64,000 nt of DNA, taken from assembly GCA_900549825.1 (NCBI GenBank), contig URQB01000011.1, forward strand, positions 25,742 through 89,741, in the 5' to 3' direction. Below the pieces are notes generated by a model, which saw only the letters and a program-made list of their open reading frames with translations, was not told the origin of the DNA and ran no database searches. The translations under genes and the position numbers were made by a program. This document shows positions 50,090-58,140 of the stretch, in pieces. Every line of letters begins with the position of its first letter. Positions within the stretch are counted from its first letter, which is position 1. Origin of the DNA: an uncultured Oscillospiraceae bacterium. GTDB lineage: Bacteria; Bacillota; Clostridia; Oscillospirales; Acutalibacteraceae.

Positions 50090-51349
50090 TTATATTTTTG
50101 CTGGGTCGGCAATCCGGCCCGCGATGGCGCTTGCCGCGGCAACGGCGGGAGAGGCGAGATAGACTTCGCTGTCCACATGGCCCATGCGGCCGACGAAGTT
50201 GCGGTTGGTCGTGGAGACGGCGCGCTCGCCTGCGGCCAGGATGCCCATATATCCGCCCAGGCACGGCCCGCAGGTCGGCGTGCTCACAACGGCGCCGGCC
50301 TCAATGAAGATTTCAGCCAGCCCCTCCCTGACGCACTGCAGGTAAACCTCCTGCGTGGCGGGGATTACAATGGTGCGCACGCCTTTATGCACCTTGCGGC
50401 CCTTGAGGATCTCCGCCGCGATGCGCATATCCTCCATGCGGCCGTTTGTGCAGGAGCCGATCACCACCTGATCGATCGGTACATCGCCTGCCTCGTCCAC
50501 GGTCTTTGTATTCTCCGGCAAGTGCGGGAAGGCAACGGTGGGGCGCAGGGCGGAGAGGTCGATCGTGATCTCTTCGTCATAGACCGCGTCCGCATCCGCT
50601 TTGTAAACCTGCCACGGGCGCTGCGCGCGACCCTCTACATAGGCCTGCGTCGTTTCATCTACAGGGAAGATCCCATTTTTCGCGCCGCATTCGATGGCCA
50701 TATTGGCAATGCAGAGGCGATCGTCCATGGAGAGCGCCTTGACGCCGTCGCCCGTGAATTCCAGCGAGCGGTACAGCGCGCCGTCCACGCCGATTTTTCC
50801 GATCAGATGCAGGATGACGTCCTTGCCGCTGACATACTGCGGGAGCGTCCCCGTCAGGGTGACGCGGATAGCGGAGGGCACCTTGAACCAGGCCTTGCCC
50901 GTGATCATGCCCGCGGCCATATCCGTGGAGCCCACGCCTGTGGAAAACGCGCCGAGCGCGCCATAGGTGCAGGTGTGAGAATCCGCGCCGATGACAGCAT
51001 CGCCGGGGACAACAATGCCCTTTTCCGGCAGCAGGGCGTGCTCCACGCCCATTTCGCCGACGTCGTAGAAATGCTCAATGCCGTATTTTGCGGCAAAGGT
51101 GCGCACCTGCCTGGTGTGCTCCGCCGATTTGATATCCTTGTTGGGGACGAAATGATCCATCACAAGGGAGATTTTGCTTTTGTCAAACACGGAATCCGCG
51201 CCGCAGCGCTCAAACTCGTTGATGGCGACGGGGGAGGTGATATCGTTGCCGAGCACCATGTCGAGCTTTGCCTCGATGAGCTGGCCCGCCTTCACCTCGC
51301 TGAGGCCGGCGTGGGCGGCCAGGATTTTCTGCGTCATTGTCATTCCCAT
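50090..51349 (-). CDS. leuC: 3-isopropylmalate/citramalate dehydratase large subunit
   Basis: The 419-residue catalytic subunit with a [4Fe-4S] cluster has its cluster cysteines in IGSCTNGRMEDM and PTCGPCLGG, with GADSHTCTYGALGAF as substrate-binding signature. It belongs to the short prokaryotic LeuC/HacA type. It lies 35 bases downstream of cimA and forms a heterodimer with LeuD. Confidence 0.92.
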   Translation of the reverse strand: MGMTMTQKILAAHAGLSEVKAGQLIEAKLDMVLGNDITSPVAINEFERCGADSVFDKSKISLVMDHFVPNKDIKSAEHTRQVRTFAAKYGIEHFYDVGEMGVEHALLPEKGIVVPGDAVIGADSHTCTYGALGAFSTGVGSTDMAAGMITGKAWFKVPSAIRVTLTGTLPQYVSGKDVILHLIGKIGVDGALYRSLEFTGDGVKALSMDDRLCIANMAIECGAKNGIFPVDETTQAYVEGRAQRPWQVYKADADAVYDEEITIDLSALRPTVAFPHLPENTKTVDEAGDVPIDQVVIGSCTNGRMEDMRIAAEILKGRKVHKGVRTIVIPATQEVYLQCVREGLAEIFIEAGAVVSTPTCGPCLGGYMGILAAGERAVSTTNRNFVGRMGHVDSEVYLASPAVAAASAIAGRIADPAKI

Positions 51350-51384
51350 AAAAAGACCTCCAGATAGATATTAGACTTTTGATA

Positions 51385-52977
51385 TTAAATTGTAGAAGAG
51401 CGCTGTGGGGAGGGCTGGCCGCAGAGCTTGTGCTCGATGGAATCCACCAGCGCGATCCAGCTCGCCTCGATGATATCCTGGGAAACACCGACCGTCGTCC
51501 AGATATCGCTGCCGTCTGCCGAAGAGATCAAAACGCGTACGCGCGCAGCGGTAGCGTCCTTCGGCTCCATTACGCGCACCTTGTAGTCGATCAGGCGGAC
51601 CTTGTTGAGGCACGGATAAAATTCCGCGAGCGCCTCGCGCAGCGCCTTGTCGAGCGCGTTCACCGGGCCGTCGCCATCGGAAGCAGCGATTTTCACCTTG
51701 CCGCCAACGCGGATTTTGATGGTCGCGGTGGCACTGTGGTTGTTGTCGTAGGGCAATTCGTCGAGCACCTTGTAGCTGATCAGGTCGAAGAAGGGCTCGA
51801 CGCCCTCGACGCGCTTGCGGATGATGAGATCGAAGCTGGAGTCCGCGCCCTCGTACTGATAGCCCTCGTGCTCCTTTTCCTTGAGCTCTCCCACGATCTC
51901 TGCAAGCACGGGGGAATCGCGCGTGATCTCCGGGTAAATCTTCTGGACGCGCCGCAGCACAGCGGATTTGCCCGTCATCTCGGACATCAGGAAGCGCCGG
52001 TGGTTGCCTACCAGCGACGGATCAATATGCTCGAAGGAGCGCTCGTTTTTCAGCACGCCGTCCGCATGCATGCCCGCCTTATGGGCAAACGCGCTGCGCC
52101 CGACGAAGGGCATGTTTTTATGTAAGGTGATGTTGGCTATTTCCGCAATCCGCATGGCGGTCGCGGTCAGCTGATGCATGTTTTCCGCCGGGATGCAGGA
52201 GAGCCCCCGTTTCAGCTGGAGTGTGGGGATAACGGCGGAGAGATTGGCATTGCCGGTGCGTTCGCCGAAGCCGAGGAAGGTTCCCTGCACATGGGAAGCG
52301 CCGCCCTGCACGGCGCAGACGGAATTCGCAACCGCCATGCCGCAATCGTCGTGCGTATGGATGCCGATTTCGGTGTGCGGAAATCCTGCGCATACCCGTG
52401 TAGTGATCGTGAGGATGTCGCCCGGCATGCAGCCGCCATTGGTATCGCACAGCGCAAGCGTCTGCGAGCCGCCGCGGGCCGCAGCGCGCAGCGTCTCCAG
52501 GGCAAAGTCCGGATTGGCCTGATAGCCGTCGAAGAAATGCTCCGCGTCGAAGATAACACGTTTTCCGTGCTCCAGGAAAAAGCGGCAGGTCTCCTCGACC
52601 ATCCGCAAATTTTCCTCCGGTGTGGTTCTGAGAATCTCCCGCACATGAAGATCCCAGCATTTCCCGAAGATCGAGACCACTGGCGTATTTGCCTGCAAAA
52701 GTGCCAAGCAATTTGCATCCTCCCCGGGCGAGCTATCCTTGCGGCACGTACTGCCAAAAGCGACGAGAGATGCGTTCTTTAGATGAAGGCCTGCGGCCCG
52801 GTCGAAAAATTCCAGCTCCTTCGGATTGGAAGCGGGATTTCCCGCCTCCAGATAGGTAATGCCCAGCTCATCGAGCGCGCGCACGATTCCAATTTTATCC
52901 TCCACGGAGAAGGAGATTCCCTCTCCCTGCGCGCCGTCGCGCAGCGTGGAGTCCAGAATGGTGATATGGCGTTGCAA
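51385..52977 (-). CDS. cimA: (R)-citramalate synthase
   Basis: A 530-residue DRE-TIM metallolyase with LDSTLRDGAQGEGISFSVEDK at the start (first 20 residues shown in part), HTHDDCGMAVANS providing metal ligands, and a C-terminal LeuA allosteric domain from about residue 390. The N-terminus and the GNPASNPKELEF motif match the CimA branch, which condenses pyruvate with acetyl-CoA to citramalate and so makes isoleucine without threonine. The start is TTG at 52977, nine bases after GGAGG. A 2-isopropylmalate synthase function is less likely but cannot be excluded. Confidence 0.85.
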   Translation of the reverse strand: MQRHITILDSTLRDGAQGEGISFSVEDKIGIVRALDELGITYLEAGNPASNPKELEFFDRAAGLHLKNASLVAFGSTCRKDSSPGEDANCLALLQANTPVVSIFGKCWDLHVREILRTTPEENLRMVEETCRFFLEHGKRVIFDAEHFFDGYQANPDFALETLRAAARGGSQTLALCDTNGGCMPGDILTITTRVCAGFPHTEIGIHTHDDCGMAVANSVCAVQGGASHVQGTFLGFGERTGNANLSAVIPTLQLKRGLSCIPAENMHQLTATAMRIAEIANITLHKNMPFVGRSAFAHKAGMHADGVLKNERSFEHIDPSLVGNHRRFLMSEMTGKSAVLRRVQKIYPEITRDSPVLAEIVGELKEKEHEGYQYEGADSSFDLIIRKRVEGVEPFFDLISYKVLDELPYDNNHSATATIKIRVGGKVKIAASDGDGPVNALDKALREALAEFYPCLNKVRLIDYKVRVMEPKDATAARVRVLISSADGSDIWTTVGVSQDIIEASWIALVDSIEHKLCGQPSPQRSSTI

Positions 52978-53073
52978 AAGCGCCGCCTCCTTCCAAACGA
53001 TGATGAAACGGAAATCGGGACCAAAGAGATCTTTTTAATTAGTGTATCACAGAGCAATTCCCTTTGTCCATCT

Positions 53074-53610
53074 TTAAGTAGAGCTTCGGGGGAGCACAGC
53101 GGCTTCATGATCGCGGATGCTTTCGTCGCCGCTTTCCAGCGCTGTCATACCGGAGCGGGACATTTCCACGATGCCGTGCAGGCCCATATCCTCAATGAAG
53201 CTGTCGATGCGGTCGGTCGCGCCGGTCAGCTCCGCGGTGATGGTGCGGTGGCCGATATCCTTGACGCGCGCGCCGTGCTTGGAGATCGTGCGCAGCACGG
53301 CGGGGCGGTCCTTATTCAGCGCGCGGACCTTTACGAGCGCCAGCTCGCTGGCGATCAGGTGATCCTCCTCCAGGCGGATCACCTTGACGACGTCTTCCAG
53401 CTTCAGCAGCTGCTTTTCCATCTGGCGGAAGGTGACGGGCGCCGCCTCGGAGACGATCGTCATGCGGGAGAAGCGCGGGTCCTCCGTTTCAGATACCGTA
53501 AGGCTCTGGATATTATAGCCGCGGCGGGAGAACAGGCCAACCACGCGCAGCAGGACGCCCGCATGGTTGTTTACCAGCGCGGAGAGCGACAATTTTTCCA
53601 TAAAAATCAT
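53074..53610 (-). CDS. ilvN: Acetolactate synthase regulatory subunit
   Basis: A 178-residue protein with an N-terminal ACT domain (LSALVNNHAGVLLRVVGLFSRR, shown in part) that binds valine for feedback inhibition, and the C-terminal ALS_ss_C domain (RTISKHGARVKDIGH, then TGATDRIDSFIEDM). It pairs with IlvB and stimulates it. The ATG at 53610 follows AAAGG closely; an internal ATG at codon 4 is an alternative. It lies 54 bases after ilvB. Confidence 0.92.
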   Translation of the reverse strand: MIFMEKLSLSALVNNHAGVLLRVVGLFSRRGYNIQSLTVSETEDPRFSRMTIVSEAAPVTFRQMEKQLLKLEDVVKVIRLEEDHLIASELALVKVRALNKDRPAVLRTISKHGARVKDIGHRTITAELTGATDRIDSFIEDMGLHGIVEMSRSGMTALESGDESIRDHEAAVLPRSST

Positions 53611-53664
53611 TTATCCTTTCGCAGATACCGCTTGACAGAAAGGTATTCTTTCAAACGGTTTCGT

Positions 53665-55332
53665 TTATTCCACAAAGACATTGATGGTATCCTGCACGGT
53701 TCCGCCCGGCGGGATCATCGGCAGCACCATTGCGTCGGGAGATATCCTGCAATCCACCACGCACGGCCCGCCGCAGGACAGCGCCCTCTGCAGGATGGGC
53801 TCGACCTGCTCTGGCCGCTCGATGCGGAAGCCCTGCGCGCCAAAGGCTTGGGCAAGCTTGACGAGATCCGTCTGCCGGTTGGGCGCGGTCTGCGCGTAGC
53901 GGTGATCGTAGAAGACCGTTTGCCACTGGCGCACCATGCCGAGCACCGTGTTGTTCATGACAAGGTCCACGATGGGCAATCGGTAGGAGACGAGCGTTGC
54001 GAGCTCGTTTAAATTCATATGGAAGCTGCCGTCTCCACTGACGAGGACGGTTGTTCGCTCCGGGTGCGCAAGGTATGCGCCAATGGCGGCACCAAGACCA
54101 AAGCCCATTGCGCCGAGCCCGCCGGAGGTGATAAAGGTGCGGGGCTTCTCAAAGGTATAGTATTGCGCCGTCCACATCTGATGCTGGCCTACATCCGTGA
54201 CGATCTGCGTTTCGTCCGGCGTAAGGCGATCCAGCGTTTCGATCACCTGCTGCGGCGTGGGGAAGCCGCCTGCGGGGGCGGAGGGCTGCGGCTGGCGGAA
54301 GGCGGCGGTCTGTGCGTGCCAGGCGGTATGCTCCATCGAAGGAAGCGCCTCGTTCAGCCGCCGGAAAACCTCCTTGAGATCGCCGCGCAGATGGTATTCG
54401 GAGAAAAGGTTTTTATCCATCTCCGCCGGATCGATATCGATGTGGACGATTTTTGCCCTGGGGGCGAACTGCGCGCGGTTGCAGGCCACGCGGTCGGAAA
54501 AGCGCGCGCCCGCCGCGATCAGAAGGTCGCATTCCTGTGCGGCCCGGTTGGCTGCATAAGCGCCGTGCATCCCGATCATGCCGCGGTAGAGCGGGTGGCC
54601 GGCAGGGAATCCTCCCAGCCCCATCATGGAGGAGGCGACAGGGATATCCATGCGCTCTGCCAGCTGCAAAAGCTCCGGAGACGCGCCCGAGGAGATGACG
54701 CCGCCGCCGATATAGAGAAGCGGCCTTTGTGCCTGACGGATCGCCTGAATCGTGCGCGCGAGGCATTCCTCCCGCGGCGGCTTTGCGGGCACCATGGGAA
54801 TTGCGGGCTGCCGCGTGTAATCCGTGCTTGCCAGTGTGATATTCTTTGGGATATCGACCAGGACCGGCCCTTTCCGCCCGGAACCTGCGATCCGGAACGC
54901 CTCCCGCAGGCAGAGGGCGAGATCCTCAATTTTTTTCACAATGAAGCTGTGCTTTGTGACCGGCATCGTGATGCCGGTGGTATCGACCTCCTGGAAGCTG
55001 TCGCGCCCGAGGAGGGAGGCGTCTACGTTGCCCGTGATGAAAACGACAGGGATCGAATCCATAAAGGCGGAGGCGATGCCCGTGACGAGATTGGTGGAGC
55101 CGGGGCCGGAGGTGGCAAGGCAGACGCCCGTTTTTCCGCTTGCACGCGCATAGCCTTCGGCAGCGTGCGCAGCGCCCTGCTCATGGGCGGTGAGGATATG
55201 GCGGATTTTACCGCGATAGGCATAGAGCGCATCGTAGACCGCGAGGACGGTCGCGCCGGGGTAGCCGAATATCGTATCCACTCCCTGCTCCAGCAATACT
55301 TCCATAATGATCTGCGCGCCTGTCTGTTCCAT
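53665..55332 (-). CDS. ilvB: Acetolactate synthase catalytic subunit
   Basis: A 555-residue thiamine diphosphate enzyme making acetolactate or acetohydroxybutyrate, the first common step of valine, leucine and isoleucine synthesis. Motifs: catalytic glutamate in LTAHEQGAAHAAEGYARA, GPGSTNLVTGIA, and the cofactor motif GDGSFHMNLNELATL ending in a VMNN pair. AGGTG precedes the ATG by seven bases. It is the first gene after the leucine T-box leader. Confidence 0.95.
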   Translation of the reverse strand: MEQTGAQIIMEVLLEQGVDTIFGYPGATVLAVYDALYAYRGKIRHILTAHEQGAAHAAEGYARASGKTGVCLATSGPGSTNLVTGIASAFMDSIPVVFITGNVDASLLGRDSFQEVDTTGITMPVTKHSFIVKKIEDLALCLREAFRIAGSGRKGPVLVDIPKNITLASTDYTRQPAIPMVPAKPPREECLARTIQAIRQAQRPLLYIGGGVISSGASPELLQLAERMDIPVASSMMGLGGFPAGHPLYRGMIGMHGAYAANRAAQECDLLIAAGARFSDRVACNRAQFAPRAKIVHIDIDPAEMDKNLFSEYHLRGDLKEVFRRLNEALPSMEHTAWHAQTAAFRQPQPSAPAGGFPTPQQVIETLDRLTPDETQIVTDVGQHQMWTAQYYTFEKPRTFITSGGLGAMGFGLGAAIGAYLAHPERTTVLVSGDGSFHMNLNELATLVSYRLPIVDLVMNNTVLGMVRQWQTVFYDHRYAQTAPNRQTDLVKLAQAFGAQGFRIERPEQVEPILQRALSCGGPCVVDCRISPDAMVLPMIPPGGTVQDTINVFVE

Positions 55333-55386
55333 GCACGGTCACCTCCGCTGTGTTTTTTAGGAACCGGGCCCCTGCGGAAAGAGATC

Positions 55387-55622
55387 AAAAAACGCCCTCC
55401 TCTCCTGCTTTCAGAAGACGAAGGCGTTTCAACAGCATCCGCGGTACCACTTCAATTGCCCCGAAGGGCCACTTACGGCATCAGGCCTGCAGGCCGAATC
55501 CCTGCCCGTGTAACGGCGGGCCTCCGTCTCCCCTAGCACGCACTTCTGCGCTTTCAGTTTGCGGCTCCGGGGCGAGTTCACCAGGTCGGCACCGCCGCCT
55601 TACAGCGACCGGCGGCTCTCTG
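55387..55622 (-). promoter_or_regulatory. T-box leader, leucine specifier
   Basis: On the minus strand the leader starts with AGAGAGCCGCCGGTCG, followed by a stem I region ending GGTGAACTCGCC. The three bases after GAA read CTC (55574-55576), a leucine codon, as in the B. subtilis ilv-leu leader. The T-box sequence AAGTGGTACCGCGG lies at 55439-55453, and a terminator stem (AACGCCTTCGTC with GAGGAGGGCGTT, then T6) at 55387-55430. Uncharged leucyl tRNA would pair with specifier and T-box and prevent termination, switching on ilvB-ilvN-cimA-leuC-leuD when leucine runs short. Confidence 0.9.
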
Positions 55623-55674
55623 CGCGTGCGGATTCTGGATACTGATCCCCATCGTAGCTTTTTGCTTTTTGGAT

Positions 55675-55703
55675 ATCCTAGCACGGTTGAGGCCGCTTGT
55701 CAA
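55675..55703 (-). promoter_or_regulatory. Sigma-A promoter of the ilv-leu operon
   Basis: Minus strand TTGACA, 17-base spacer, TAGGAT; transcription starts about 45 bases before the T-box stem I. Confidence 0.8.
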
Positions 55704-55704
55704 G

Positions 55705-55853
55705 AAAAAACGTTCTCCCGCAGTCGTGTGAGCAGCGCTGCGGGAGAACGGAGACAAACCAGGCGGAGACGGGCGGCCGGGGGACATTGCTCCGGCCACG
55801 CTTCTGAAATAGGGATTTTTTTGCGTTAACACAGCTTCGCCTGGAGAGCGGAA
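55705..55853 (-). ncRNA. Candidate structured small RNA upstream of ilvB
   Basis: About 150 bases on the minus strand with no good reading frame, beginning after a TATAAT (55860-55865; TTGATC at 55885-55890, spacer 19) and ending in a strong terminator: 13-base-pair stem CGTTCTCCCGCAG / CTGCGGGAGAACG plus TTTTTT. Inside, CCAGGCGAAG (55835-55844) can pair with CTCCGCCTGG (55759-55768), enclosing a second hairpin GGCCGG / CCGGCC (55775-55797). The promoter overlaps palindromes built on AATGTG/CACATT. It is not SRP RNA, tmRNA or RNase P by inspection; 6S RNA cannot be fully excluded. No gene upstream needs this terminator. Confidence 0.45.
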
Positions 55854-56134
55854 AATGTGATTATAATTCACACATTAAAAATGTGATCAACGAAACCGCT
55901 CAGGAATGAATTGATAGAATGTAGATAATCAGAAAAAATATGAAAAAAAGTCTGTTTCTCTCAAGATATTTTTATTATATCACGAAGCATGGCAAATTGC
56001 AATGCATAAATTTCTAGAGTTTTGCATTACACTATATCTTACAAAACGTACTACGAAGCTTTTCTGAAAAACAGTGCCTTGCAGGTACGGCGGGCCAGTC
56101 CGGATTTAGAAGATAGGGAAAGGATGGGTGCTTG

Positions 56135-56365
56135 ATGAGCCGGTTTAAAATTCCAAAGATGCCGTCCACGGTGAATAAGACCATCCGATTCCCACAGGCG
56201 ATTGTAGATCAGGTGGAATTGGAGCTGCGGGGCACCAACTGCAACTTCTCTCAATTCGTGATCGAGGCGGTGCGCGTCGCGCTGGAAAATCTCCGGGAGG
56301 ATCGCGAGGCGGAGCAAAACCGGGAAAAGGATGAGGTAACTGGAGACGGAGACAAAACAGAATAA
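56135..56365 (+). CDS. Small ribbon-helix-helix (Arc-type) protein
   Basis: A 76-residue protein with a predicted DNA-binding ribbon TVNKTIRFPQAIVDQVE followed by two helices (NFSQFVIEAVRVALENLRED) and a charged tail. This is the layout of MetJ/Arc-type regulators and of the small YlcI/YnfO-like family in Clostridia. ATG 56135 lies downstream of AAAGGATGGGTG. It has its own terminator and follows about 270 bases of AT-rich sequence (55860-56130) that holds promoter-like elements. The target genes are unknown. Confidence 0.7.
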   Translation: MSRFKIPKMPSTVNKTIRFPQAIVDQVELELRGTNCNFSQFVIEAVRVALENLREDREAEQNREKDEVTGDGDKTE

Positions 56366-56382
56366 GCGGATCCAGCAGATAA

Positions 56383-56420
56383 AAAGCGCATCAGGCATTG
56401 GCCCGATGCGCTTGCTTTTT
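56383..56420 (+). terminator. Terminator of the ribbon-helix-helix gene
   Basis: Stem AAGCGCATC / GATGCGCTT followed by GCTTTTT. Confidence 0.8.
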
Positions 56421-56513
56421 GGTTTTGTTTGGTGAAAGGAGCCAAGGCATCAGCCGGAGCGGTCTCCCGGGCGGGAATCCACCCCGGCCAACTTGTGCCA
56501 GATTACGCTGGCG

Positions 56514-57788
56514 TTACGCGGCCACCTTGCCGCCGAAGGTTTTGAAGAGGTCGACGATCGCGCGGGCAATGCGGTTGAAGAACTGCATCACTTTCGCGAA
56601 GAAGCCGCCGATGCCTTCGTTGTTCGACTTAATGCCGAGGTTCTCCGCGATGGATTCGCAGAGGGAAACGGAAGCGTCCGCGATCGAGAGCGCGTTGCCG
56701 CCCTGAGCAGCTGCAACGATAGCGCCGATCTCATCGCCATAGCCCATGCCGATCTGGTCGCCGATGAGCTTGGAGAGGGCGACCTGGTTGGCCGGGATCT
56801 TCAAGGCCTTGCCGACATAGTTCGTGAGCGCCGCGAAGACCATGGTCTGGTCACCGTTGATCGCCATGCGGTAGCCGCCGGAAAGGCCGCTCTCAACAGC
56901 GGAAGCGGCGCCCATGGTGGCGAGATAGTCCACGTCGAACGCCGGGAGCTCAAAGCCGATCAGGCCGCCGACCATGGAGACAACACCGCTGAAGTCAGAG
57001 GGCAGCTCAATGCTGACTAAGCCGCCCAACTGCTCAAGAAGAGCTTGTAGACTGCTGGCGACTTCGCCATAAGTATAAGCAAGATCCGGGAGAACCTCGC
57101 CGAGATAGCCGAACGGATCGGCAACCAGCGCGTCGATCGCCTTGGTCAGGATATCGGCAATATAGTTGAGAGAGCCAGCCTGATAGAGTTCAAAAACGCT
57201 GGCAGGCATCGTGCCCACATGGAAAGCCTCCAGGAGGGAAGCGAGCGGCTCATAAAGGTTGGGAGCAATCAGAGCAAGGACAAAGCCCAGCGTACTGTTA
57301 ATATTGCCATTGCTGCCATTGACTGCATTGACAAAAGCCTCACGGTCGCCGGGGGTTACGCCCCAGACCACCTTGCTGGCGTCAAATTCATCCCAGCTCT
57401 TGAGGGAGTCGATGTAGGCCTTTGCCTCCGCATACTCGTCGGAAATGTTGCTGGCGATCGTCACGGTGTTCGTGTTCAGCAGGTCTGCAAACTTCCTCAT
57501 GAGAGTCGTGACGGTTGCATCCGTATAGAGCTTCTCCTGCACCTTAACGGCCTTCAAAATCGGAGCGAGAAGCCCATTAAGGGTATCCCTCGTCGTCTTG
57601 GCGGCTTTCTCACTCATGGTCGCATACACTGCGGAGTGATCCGTTTTGGCAGCCTTCTCATTGAAAGCCTCTGCCGCCGCTGTAGCCGCCTCGTTTGTCG
57701 CCGCGCTCGCCATCATTACGCTGCCAAGAGTCGTCATGACCATCAGCGCTGCAAGAAAGACAGAGAGCAGCTTTTTACCTTTTGCCAT
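56514..57788 (-). CDS. Secreted helical protein of unknown function
   Basis: A 424-residue exported protein: classical signal peptide (KGKKLLSVFLAALMVMTT, cleavage after ASA near residue 29), then a long alanine- and leucine-rich helical body with repeated hydrophobic stretches (FVLALIAPNLYEPLASLLEAF, shown in part) and a single cysteine near residue 385 in VSLCESIAENLG. No catalytic motif, wall anchor or binding domain is recognised. TTAGGAGG precedes the ATG, and a TATAAT (57839-57844 on the plus strand as ATTATA) lies 50 bases upstream, so expression may be strong. It is a single-gene unit. Confidence 0.7.
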   Translation of the reverse strand: MAKGKKLLSVFLAALMVMTTLGSVMMASAATNEAATAAAEAFNEKAAKTDHSAVYATMSEKAAKTTRDTLNGLLAPILKAVKVQEKLYTDATVTTLMRKFADLLNTNTVTIASNISDEYAEAKAYIDSLKSWDEFDASKVVWGVTPGDREAFVNAVNGSNGNINSTLGFVLALIAPNLYEPLASLLEAFHVGTMPASVFELYQAGSLNYIADILTKAIDALVADPFGYLGEVLPDLAYTYGEVASSLQALLEQLGGLVSIELPSDFSGVVSMVGGLIGFELPAFDVDYLATMGAASAVESGLSGGYRMAINGDQTMVFAALTNYVGKALKIPANQVALSKLIGDQIGMGYGDEIGAIVAAAQGGNALSIADASVSLCESIAENLGIKSNNEGIGGFFAKVMQFFNRIARAIVDLFKTFGGKVAA

Positions 57789-58140
57789 ATCGTTTTACCT
57801 CCTAAAACATTACTGTCCCCTTAAATTGGACAACTTTGATTATAACAACCTATTTGAGCTTAGAAAAGGACTTGTTAGAAAAAAGAAAAAAATATTAACA
57901 AAAAAATGTATTTTTATATACATTGAGCTGATATAAAGGGATCAAAGATGAATGGTACATATTTTTAATCCCATGCAGAATCCAGGAATAAAACGGATTG
58001 GAAACGGGAAACATGGTCGCTTTGGAAACGCCCTTAACTGGCTGTGAGCTGACGTCGGCTTCTGCGGTGCACGTGCTGCCCAGCAGCTCATGGACATGCC
58101 TTTTTTCCCAGCTTTCTGCATTACAGGAATGAGACGTTTT
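57789..58140. other. Intergenic region without a supported gene
   Basis: The first 130 bases hold the promoter and leader of the secreted protein and are AT-rich. From about 57950 to 58140 no gene, repeat or known RNA was recognised. Confidence 0.5.

Noticed and set aside
50057..51367. 436-codon open frame opposite leuC
   Set aside because: Antisense shadow of leuC; no start signal.
54019..55536. 505-codon open frame on the plus strand opposite ilvB
   Set aside because: It is the GC-rich antisense of a clear ilvB gene and part of the T-box leader, has no ribosome site and no family signature.
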